Assembly (NCBI GenBank): GCA_036351115.1
Contig: JAZBOL010000097.1
Span: 1 to 64,000 of the forward strand
DNA: 64,000 bases
Origin: Marinihelvus sp036351115
Lineage (GTDB): Bacteria; Pseudomonadota; Gammaproteobacteria; Xanthomonadales; SZUA-36
Direction: 5' to 3'
Under the pieces are notes generated by a model. That model did no database searches. It saw nothing but the letters and a program-made list of their open reading frames with translations, and had not been told where the DNA came from. Shown in pieces: positions 7,001 through 13,801 of this stretch. Within the stretch, counting starts at the first letter, position 1; every line of letters starts with the position of its first letter. The translations under genes were made by a program, and so were the position numbers.

Positions 7001-9117
7001 GGAGCGATTTCTCCTGTTTCGGGGCGAAGCCAGCCGCGAGCGTTTGGATCGGGAGATCCGCATCCACCCACGCGGCGGCAGAATTCCAGGTAGTCGGGAT
7101 GGCGGTAGCCCGCCTGTTCGAGATAGGCGATCTGGGTTTCGAGTTCAGACCGGGCGTCGATCATCAGGGCATGGCGGGCGCCGGCAAAGGCCTCGCCGCA
7201 GGGCCGAAAAGAACCCTCGAGCCTCGGAAGCCGCGCCAGGAGTTCGGGATTGAGCATCGCCGGATCGGTTCCGTCCATCATCCACTGGAGATAGCGATGA
7301 TTGACCAGGCGGCGATAGTCGGGCTGAAAGTCGCGCTCGCCGCCCCGGAGCGCGACGAGCGCCTCACCATGGGTTCCCAGCAGCTCGGTGGCGAGATCGA
7401 GGTCACCCTCCGCGAGGGCCACGCGCGCGCGCTCCTCCAGCAAATACAGGAAGTCGTCACGGTCCACGGCCGTGGCCGCTTCTCCGGCCACGATCTGCTC
7501 GGCCAGTTGGCGGCTCTCTTCCAGGTAGCTGCGGGCCCGGACGAGGTCGCCCAGGTGGCGATAAGCCTGGGCCGCGTGGCCCATGTAGAAGTTCAGGTCG
7601 CGTTGATACCGCTCGCTGCTCGGGTCCCGGGCCAGCAGCGCGCGGAGAATGTTCAGCGTTTCGTCGTAGTGGGCCACGGCGCGATCCACCTCCCCCAGCA
7701 CCAACAGCAGCCCGGCGAGGCCGCCGTGCCGATAGGCCACATCGAGCTGGAGGCTGCGGCTCCCGGGTTGCTGGGCCGCCAGCTGCTCGGCCACGGCGAG
7801 CGCCGCGACCCGGGCCTGGCGAGCCGGTTCGAGATCGCAGCTGTCCGCGTGGGCGTCCGCACCCCAGGCCAGCTCGTTGCCGTAATGCCCCAGCACGTCG
7901 GCGTCGCCGTCCCAGACCTCCAGGGCGCGGCCGGCCAGGGCGATGTTCCGGTCGATGTCCGCCAGCATGGCCGCGTCCACGGGCTCGTTCTGGTCGATCC
8001 GGAAATTCGTCAGGTTGCTGCTGGCGTAGGAGTACTCCAGCAGCCAGGTGGGATCGTCCGGTTTCTTTTCGTGCTGTTCTCGCGCGATCGAGAAGTAGTT
8101 TTGCCAGTGCTCCAGGGTCCGGTCGACCTCTCCGCGGTTGCGGTAGAACTCCCCCACGTAGAATTCCGACTGGCTCAGTTCGAAAACCACGTCATCGTTT
8201 TCCGGGTCCAGCGCGTACAGGTCGCGGAACACGCCGTGGGACCGCTCGTAGGCACGGCGGGAGTCTTCGTAATTGCCCTGGTAGAGATTGACCTCGCCGA
8301 CCTGGCGGAGCGCCAGGCCCACCTTCAGGCGGGTTTCCGGCGCGAGGCGGGCCGGCTCGAGCTGTTCAAGGTAGCCCATGGCCGTGGTGCTGATGCGGCC
8401 GAGGGATTCGAGATCGAGTTCGTCCTGCAGGTCCTCGCCGAGATCGACGATGAAGGAGGCCATCTGTTCCGCCCGGGCGCGCTCCTGTTGCTCCGCCAGG
8501 CGTGACAGGTAGGTTTGTCCGAGCAGCACCAGCGCGGCCACCACCCCCAGCGCGGCGATCGCCTGTACGCGCCGGCGACGCACAAGGTCACGACGCCGGA
8601 GGGCATCGAGGGGCACACCGAGCAGGCCGGCGATGATTTTCTGCAGCGCCAGGCGCTTGCCGTCTGCGAACTCCCGCGGATCCGCCGCGAGCGGTTCCGC
8701 GCCGCCGTCGGCGACCCCGTCGAAGAGCGCGGGGGGAAAGCAGCCGCCCTCACCCACCGGGGCGCCCGGGTTTCCGGCGACCACCATGCAGTGGATGTTG
8801 TCCGGCCGGCCCAGGGCCCGAAACTCGAGGATTTCCTGGTTGACCCAGCGGGATTCGGCCGCGGCCGGCGAGCAGATGACGATCAGGTGCTCGGACTCGT
8901 CCAGCGCGTGGCCCAGTTTTTTCGAGAGATCACTCGCCGAGGACAGGTCGTCCCGGTCGCGAAACACGGGGGCGAGACGATCAGGCAGCTCGGCGCCGGT
9001 AACGGACTGGAGCCGCGCGGGCACACGGTAGCGCTCGAGGGCACGGTGCAGCCAGGTGGCCCATTCCGTGTCCTCGTGGCTGTAACTGAGGTAGGCGCGG
9101 TAGCGAAAGTCGCTCAA
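6997..9117 (-). CDS. TIR domain - transmembrane - TPR protein, copy 1
   Basis: A 706-residue protein. Residues 4-150 form a TIR domain: FRYRAYLSYSHEDTEW, then FRDRDDL, then LIVICSPAAAESRWVNQEI, in which E95 sits where the catalytic glutamate of TIR NADases such as SARM1 lies. A conserved segment LALQKIIAGLLGVPLDALRR leads to one membrane helix at about 185-203 preceded by RRRR, which predicts a cytoplasmic TIR domain. Residues 205-660 are helical TPR-like repeats, therefore predicted periplasmic, ending in HPDYLEFC-x5-CG. The start is a TTG one base after the TGA of the upstream lipoprotein; it gives MSDFRYRAYLSYSHED, matching MTEYRYKAFISYSHED of the paralogue at 9753-11834. It overlaps the next gene by four bases. 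Confidence 0.85.
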   Translation of the reverse strand: MSDFRYRAYLSYSHEDTEWATWLHRALERYRVPARLQSVTGAELPDRLAPVFRDRDDLSSASDLSKKLGHALDESEHLIVICSPAAAESRWVNQEILEFRALGRPDNIHCMVVAGNPGAPVGEGGCFPPALFDGVADGGAEPLAADPREFADGKRLALQKIIAGLLGVPLDALRRRDLVRRRRVQAIAALGVVAALVLLGQTYLSRLAEQQERARAEQMASFIVDLGEDLQDELDLESLGRISTTAMGYLEQLEPARLAPETRLKVGLALRQVGEVNLYQGNYEDSRRAYERSHGVFRDLYALDPENDDVVFELSQSEFYVGEFYRNRGEVDRTLEHWQNYFSIAREQHEKKPDDPTWLLEYSYASSNLTNFRIDQNEPVDAAMLADIDRNIALAGRALEVWDGDADVLGHYGNELAWGADAHADSCDLEPARQARVAALAVAEQLAAQQPGSRSLQLDVAYRHGGLAGLLLVLGEVDRAVAHYDETLNILRALLARDPSSERYQRDLNFYMGHAAQAYRHLGDLVRARSYLEESRQLAEQIVAGEAATAVDRDDFLYLLEERARVALAEGDLDLATELLGTHGEALVALRGGERDFQPDYRRLVNHRYLQWMMDGTDPAMLNPELLARLPRLEGSFRPCGEAFAGARHALMIDARSELETQIAYLEQAGYRHPDYLEFCRRVGGCGSPDPNARGWLRPETGEIAP

Positions 9118-9118
9118 A

Positions 9119-9682
9119 TCAGAAGGTCACCCGGCGGCCACCGTTGCGGATTCGGGGATCGAGGATCGTGCAATCCTTGTCACCCCGGCACGCCTCGACC
9201 AGGTAGAAGTAGTCGGCCTCGAAACTGTTCTGATTCACGATCAGGAATTCGTCGACCTTGCCAAGACCGACTTCGCCCGACCCATTGGGACTGGCAGCGG
9301 CTGCGCCGGCGATGACCAGGAATTCTGCCTGCCCGTCGCTCGACAGCCGGCAATCCTGTTCCACACTGGCCGGCTTGTCTTTTCCGTCGCAAATCCACAA
9401 ACGCGTCAGATCATAGTTTCCGGAACCCTTGAGCTCCAGGCGCGCCACGGAAATGTTTTCGAGGCCGGTCACGATGCACCCGGCCGATCCCGGCCCCGAA
9501 CCGCAACCCCGTGGCGGCTTCTTGTCCACCAGCTCGAGCTGTCCGTTCTTGACCTGCAACTGAATGACCGGCTGTGAGATCTGGGAGTTGACCAGTGGAT
9601 TGCCGGGGGGTTTGGGATTGACCTGGCACCCCAGAAGACCCAGCGTGGCGACCAGGGCGGCCATCGTGGTGTAGTGCTTCAT
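9119..9682 (-). CDS. Small predicted lipoprotein between the two TIR-TPR genes
   Basis: A 187-residue protein with GGAGGAG just upstream of its ATG. The N-terminus MKHYTTMAALVATLGLLGCQ is a type II signal peptide with lipobox LLGC (C19); Gln at +2 favours sorting to the outer membrane. The rest is predicted beta-rich (VIQLQVKNGQLELVD, ISVARLELKGSGNYDLTRLWIC) with further cysteine pairs, and it ends ILDPRIRNGGRRVTF. The PR(I/L)RN(G/R)G tail matches the small exported protein at 6434-7000, so the two may be distant relatives. It lies one base from the TIR gene downstream and 70 bases from the TIR gene upstream. Function unknown. Confidence 0.75.
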   Translation of the reverse strand: MKHYTTMAALVATLGLLGCQVNPKPPGNPLVNSQISQPVIQLQVKNGQLELVDKKPPRGCGSGPGSAGCIVTGLENISVARLELKGSGNYDLTRLWICDGKDKPASVEQDCRLSSDGQAEFLVIAGAAAASPNGSGEVGLGKVDEFLIVNQNSFEADYFYLVEACRGDKDCTILDPRIRNGGRRVTF

Positions 9683-9752
9683 GCTCTCCTCCTCACGCCG
9701 GTGATCAGGTACCGGCTATCGATGCGTGGGCCCGCGACCGGCGGGCACGAAT

Positions 9753-11834
9753 TCAGCGAACTCCACAGACACTATAGTTGCTGCAAATCCACCTGTAGCT
9801 GGGATCCGCGAATTTCTGGCTTTCCAGCTGCCGCGCCAGGGACTCGGCAGATTCCTTTTCGTCCAGCATCAGGGCCATGCGTAGTGCGGACAGCTGCCCG
9901 AGACAGGACCGGGGCCTGTCGCCGGCCTCCGCCATGTTTTCCCAGTGTTGCGGCGGGGGCGCTGCGTCGGGCGTACCGAGGTGCCACGCGAGGAATGCGG
10001 ATTTGACCACAAGGGGGTTGGCGGCCGAGGCCGACCCGGAAGCTTGCCGGTAGGAGGACGCCGCGGAGCCATGGGCCCGCCGAAGCTCGGCCGCGGCCTC
10101 GTCGTGTTGCCCGGTCAGCACGAGCAGTTCCACCCGGGACAGGCGGCTCATGGTCAGATCTCGCAGAAACCGGGGTGCGACGACCTCCTGTTCGTCCAGC
10201 ATCGTCTCCCAACGTTCGAGCTCGGGCTGGAATGCTTCCGCGGCGACCTCGGCCTGTCCTGCAAAACCCTGTTCCCGCAACAACCTGGCTTTTCGGTCGA
10301 GGATAAGGTTCTGGATCTCCAGGTCCTCCGGATAGGTCGAACGAAGCGACTGGAGCAGGTCCAGGGACTGGCTGAGATCCCGGGCCGACCGGGCGGCATC
10401 GCCCAGCGATGAATGAATGGCGGCCCGTTTTCCGAGCGCAGCGGCCAGGTTCCAGTGATGGTCCAGGTTGTCCCGCTGATCGTTGAAGAGGGCCAGCTCG
10501 TGGCTCACGCTTTCTTCCGTGGTTGCGAGGGCGCCATCGATGTCGCACACCCCCATCTGCGCGGACGCCAGGTTGGCCAGCGACTGGCCGAGCTCGCCCT
10601 CGTAGATCGGATTGCCCGGGTCGAGGACCAGGGCGATCTGGTTGTATTCCAGGGCCGACTGCATGATCTGCAGGACGCGCTCGGGACGGTTTCCCCGATC
10701 GATCTCGAGATAGCCCAGATTCGTCAGGGCGTAGGCCATCTCGAGCACCCATTGCGGGTTGTCCGGCTCGGACTGCACCAGCCGGCGCGTAATTTCCGCG
10801 TAGGCCATGAAAGCGCGCTCGGCCTCGTCCAGCTCGGCGCGGTCGTAGTGCACCCGACCGATCCAGAACTCGGACTGGCCCAGCTGGAAAAAGGCTTCCT
10901 GGTCGTCGGGGTCCGACTGCAAGGTCAACGCACTGAGCAGCCAGGCACGACGGAACTGAGCCATCGCCGTCCCGAGGTCTCCGCTTTCCCAGGCGGGAAT
11001 GCCCTGCTCTTCCATCAGGCGCGAGGCCTCGAGCGCCGCATCCTGCACCTGCTCCACCGTTTGCCTCGCCCGCCGTCGTTCTTCGGCGTCGTAACTCACC
11101 AGGCGCGGCAAACCCTCCGGATCCTCCTTCACGTCGAGGACGGTCCGGAGTTCATTCAGTTTCATGGCGACCAGGGTCTCGCCCGAGTCCCGCCGTTGCG
11201 ACGACTCGCTCCAGAAAAACAGGCTGAACAGGCCCACGGCGGCCAGGGCCAGGGCTGCGGCCCCCAGGAGCACGCGGCGACGCACGATGCGCTGATGTTC
11301 CCGGCGACGCAGCACGTCGAGCGGGACGCCGAGGAGACCCGCAATGAGCTTTTGCAGGCCGAGGCGCCGACCGTCGGCGCCGGGGCGCAGGTCGCTCGCC
11401 AGGGGTTCGTGTTCGCGGCCCTCGGGGTCCTGGTACAGAGCCCTGGGGAAACAAGCGGTGGGCCCGTCGCGAAGCTCCGGATCACCGTCGATGACGACCG
11501 CCAGCACCTTGTGCCAGCGCCCCAGCTCCGCAAACAGGCGAATCTCCTCGTCGATCCAGCGTGACCGGACGGCCGCCGGGGAACACAACACGATGAGGAA
11601 CTCGGAGGCCTCGAGCGCCTGGCGCAGTTCGTGGTCCAGGCTGTGGGCGGCGCCGAGGTCCTGGCGATCCATGAAAACGGGCCGTAGGCGGCTGTCGATG
11701 CGGCCATGCTCGCCATCGGTCCCGACCAGGCGTCGGGGCACCCGGTAGGCTTCCAGGCCCCGATGAATCCACTCCGCGATTGCCCGGTCCTCATGGCTGT
11801 AGCTGATGAATGCCTTGTAACGGTATTCAGTCAT
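9753..11834 (-). CDS. TIR domain - transmembrane - TPR protein, copy 2
   Basis: A 693-residue paralogue of the TIR-TPR protein at 6997-9117. The TIR domain spans about 4-150 (YRYKAFISYSHEDRAIAEW; FMDRQDLGAAHSLD; VLCSPAAVRSRWIDEEI) with E97 at the NADase glutamate position. LGLQKLIAGLLGVPLDVLRR precedes a basic stretch and one membrane helix at about 188-208. A helical TPR-like ectodomain follows and the chain ends DPSYRWIC-x5-CGVR. I prefer ATG 11834 over a TTG at 11888 because translation then begins four residues before the domain, as in the paralogue. It is the first gene of the five-gene operon and is transcribed divergently from ycgL. Confidence 0.85.
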   Translation of the reverse strand: MTEYRYKAFISYSHEDRAIAEWIHRGLEAYRVPRRLVGTDGEHGRIDSRLRPVFMDRQDLGAAHSLDHELRQALEASEFLIVLCSPAAVRSRWIDEEIRLFAELGRWHKVLAVVIDGDPELRDGPTACFPRALYQDPEGREHEPLASDLRPGADGRRLGLQKLIAGLLGVPLDVLRRREHQRIVRRRVLLGAAALALAAVGLFSLFFWSESSQRRDSGETLVAMKLNELRTVLDVKEDPEGLPRLVSYDAEERRRARQTVEQVQDAALEASRLMEEQGIPAWESGDLGTAMAQFRRAWLLSALTLQSDPDDQEAFFQLGQSEFWIGRVHYDRAELDEAERAFMAYAEITRRLVQSEPDNPQWVLEMAYALTNLGYLEIDRGNRPERVLQIMQSALEYNQIALVLDPGNPIYEGELGQSLANLASAQMGVCDIDGALATTEESVSHELALFNDQRDNLDHHWNLAAALGKRAAIHSSLGDAARSARDLSQSLDLLQSLRSTYPEDLEIQNLILDRKARLLREQGFAGQAEVAAEAFQPELERWETMLDEQEVVAPRFLRDLTMSRLSRVELLVLTGQHDEAAAELRRAHGSAASSYRQASGSASAANPLVVKSAFLAWHLGTPDAAPPPQHWENMAEAGDRPRSCLGQLSALRMALMLDEKESAESLARQLESQKFADPSYRWICSNYSVCGVR

Positions 11835-11890
11835 GGTTTCGGCCCGGGCAACCCTCGCTCCCTCGCTTGGAATCTCGTGCTTCCGCAACC

Positions 11891-11896
11891 ATCATA
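11891..11896 (-). promoter_or_regulatory. Possible -10 element of the TIR/SLOG operon
   Basis: On the minus strand TATGAT lies 57 bases before the ATG of the first TIR gene in the 93-base divergent gap to ycgL. It matches the sigma-70 -10 consensus in five of six positions, but no good -35 hexamer is present at 16-18 bases, so a weak or activator-dependent promoter is possible. Confidence 0.3.
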
Positions 11897-11927
11897 CTGA
11901 ATCCCCGTTGCCGACGAACCGAGCCCA

Positions 11928-12230
11928 ATGACCGACTCATCTGCCGTTCCAGCGCCTGCGCCCTGTACCATCTGGCGATCAAGGACGCGCGAGTACACCT
12001 ATATCTACCTGCGGGAAGACGTCGAGTTGGCGGATCTGCCGGCGCCGTTGCAGGTCGTGTTCGCCGAGGCGGAACTCGCCATGGAGCTGGACCTGGCTCG
12101 CCGCGATGCCCTGGCGAATGCGGACATCGCCACGGTCCGCGAGCAGTTGAACGATGCGGGCTATTACCTGCAGCTCCCCCCGGAAGACGACCCGAGCGGC
12201 TGGCTCGACCTGCCCCCGAAGCACCCCTGA
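11928..12230 (+). CDS. ycgL: YcgL-family protein
   Basis: A 100-residue cytoplasmic protein. The features C-T-I-W-R-S, YTYIYL, the LAMELDL segment, NADIATVREQL and GYYLQLPPED match the Gammaproteobacterial YcgL family closely in order and spacing; the family is typically about 90-110 residues. Its biochemical function is not established. It diverges from the TIR operon and converges with the dehydrogenase gene that follows. Confidence 0.88.
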   Translation: MTDSSAVPAPAPCTIWRSRTREYTYIYLREDVELADLPAPLQVVFAEAELAMELDLARRDALANADIATVREQLNDAGYYLQLPPEDDPSGWLDLPPKHP

Positions 12231-12257
12231 ACCCCGAACGGCTCGCCGGGTCCGGCT

Positions 12258-13217
12258 TCAGACCACCCGGTTGACCGGCACGCCACGCTCGAAGGAGCGG
12301 ATCACGGCAGTGACCTGGTCGATGGCTTCCTGGCGGGCGCGAACGCTGCCCCAGGCGTTGTGGGGCGTGAGCAGGAGGTTGGGAATATCGTCCGCGAGCA
12401 GCGGGTGGTCGGCCGGCGGCGGCTCTTCCGTGAAAACGTCCACCGCGGCGCCGGCGATCTCGCCCGCGCGCAGGGCGTCGGCGAGGTCCCGGGCGTTGAC
12501 GATGCCGCCGCGGGCCGTGTTGATCAGCATGGCCCGGGGTTTCATGGCCCGCAGGGCCTCCCGGTCGAACATGTTTTCCGTTTCCGGCGTCAGGGGGCAG
12601 TGCAGGCTGATGATGTCTGCGCTCTGCAGCAGGTGGCGGAAGGACAGGCGCTCGGGCCGCGCCGGCCGGCCGCGCCGTTCGCCGATGAGCAGATTCATCC
12701 CCAGGGCGCGGGCCAGCTCGCCGACGGCCCGACCCAGGGTCCCGTAACCGATGATGCCGAGGCTCAGGTCACCGACCTGCCGGATGGCCCGGTCGTGGAG
12801 GCTGAACAGGCCGCGTTCGCGCCATTCCCCGTTGCGCACGCGCTGCTCGTAAAAAGGCTGGCCGGTCACGAGGTTCAGGATCGAGGCCAGCACGTGCTGC
12901 GCCACGGACTGGGAACAGTAGTCGCGGATGTTGCACACGGTGATGCCGCGGGCCTTCGCCGCGTCGAGATCGACCACGTTGACGCCGGTGGCGCAGACCA
13001 CCACCAGCTTGAGCGCCTCGGCATCCGCCAGGACGCCGGCGTCCAGCCTGACCTTGTTGGTCACCACGACATCGCAGCCCGCCAGGCGCTCGGTCAGCTG
13101 GTCGGGCAAGGTCTGGGGATAGAAATTCCAGCCCGGAAGGGAGCGGTCGAGGGCGCCCAGTTCGAGATCGCCGTTGTCAACGGTCTCGACGTCGAGGAAA
13201 GCGCCCTGGCGCAGCAT
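12258..13217 (-). CDS. D-isomer-specific 2-hydroxyacid dehydrogenase
   Basis: A 319-residue NAD(P)-dependent dehydrogenase of the glycerate/hydroxypyruvate type. The nucleotide-binding motif is GIIGYGTLGRAVGELA. The catalytic arginine lies in NTARGGIV, the glutamate in DVFTEEPP and the histidine in TPHNAWGS. The overall pattern (CATGVNVVDLDAAKARGITV, YCSQSVAQHV) is closest to glycerate dehydrogenase/hydroxypyruvate reductase HprA, but formate- or lactate-type substrates cannot be excluded. No upstream partner; the next gene on the same strand upstream is a lone exbD 61 bases away. Confidence 0.85.
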   Translation of the reverse strand: MLRQGAFLDVETVDNGDLELGALDRSLPGWNFYPQTLPDQLTERLAGCDVVVTNKVRLDAGVLADAEALKLVVVCATGVNVVDLDAAKARGITVCNIRDYCSQSVAQHVLASILNLVTGQPFYEQRVRNGEWRERGLFSLHDRAIRQVGDLSLGIIGYGTLGRAVGELARALGMNLLIGERRGRPARPERLSFRHLLQSADIISLHCPLTPETENMFDREALRAMKPRAMLINTARGGIVNARDLADALRAGEIAGAAVDVFTEEPPPADHPLLADDIPNLLLTPHNAWGSVRARQEAIDQVTAVIRSFERGVPVNRVV

Positions 13218-13278
13218 CAGTGGAACCGGCCCGGCGGTGCGAGCGGAGCGTCTGGGCGAAAGCGGGCTCGGGCGGGTG

Positions 13279-13686
13279 TCAGGGCTGCGTCGTGGTGGCG
13301 ACGCTGACGCTGCCGATGTTCACGGCCTTGGCGGCGTTGAGCACGGTCACCAGCGCATCGGTCTCCGCGTCCGGGTGGGACGCGACGATCAGCGCCGAGT
13401 CGGGCTTCTCGGCGCGCTGACGCTCGAGGTTGGCCTGCACGGCCTTGGGTTCGATGATGCGGCCCTGCAGGGAAATGTTGCTGCTGCCGTCGATCTTGAC
13501 CACGATCGGGCCGGATTTCTGCTTGGTTTCCTTGGGCGGCGCATTGGACGGACGCGACACCTCGAGACCCTTCTCCTTCACGAAGGAGGTGGTCACGATG
13601 AAGAAGATCAGCATGATGAACACGATGTCCAGCATGGGGGTGATGTTGATCTCGGCTTCTTCTTCGGTGCGGTTTCGTCTGCGCAT
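13279..13686 (-). CDS. ExbD/TolR-family biopolymer transport protein
   Basis: A 135-residue inner-membrane protein with one N-terminal helix, INITPMLDIVFIMLIFFIVT, that carries the essential aspartate of ExbD/TolR proton channels, then a periplasmic alpha/beta domain (GPIVVKIDGSSNISLQGRII, ALIVASHPDAETDALVTVL). ExbD works with ExbB/TolQ in energising TonB or TolA. No exbB, tonB or tolQ was found in the window, so its partner must be elsewhere. It sits between the hydroxyacid dehydrogenase and glmS. Confidence 0.9.
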   Translation of the reverse strand: MRRRNRTEEEAEINITPMLDIVFIMLIFFIVTTSFVKEKGLEVSRPSNAPPKETKQKSGPIVVKIDGSSNISLQGRIIEPKAVQANLERQRAEKPDSALIVASHPDAETDALVTVLNAAKAVNIGSVSVATTTQP

Positions 13687-13801
13687 CGTGCTGTTCTCGG
13701 TATAGACGTTCGGGATGGCCGCCGCCCGGCGGTAACGACCCGGGCAGCAAAGCTTACTGGAAGAAGGCCAGGGTCGCCAGTTGCGCCGCTCCCTGTCCCC
13801 C

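Noticed and set aside
4727..7093. 788-codon plus-strand frame opposite the SLOG gene and its neighbour
   Set aside because: It spans two real minus-strand genes, lacks any recognisable motif and has typical mirror-frame composition.
6955..8505. 516-codon frame opposite TIR-TPR copy 1
   Set aside because: No homology or ribosome binding site; a shadow of the TIR gene.
11835..11888. Longer start (TTG 11888) for TIR copy 2
   Set aside because: It adds 18 residues without similarity; the paralogue begins four residues before the TIR domain as does ATG 11834.
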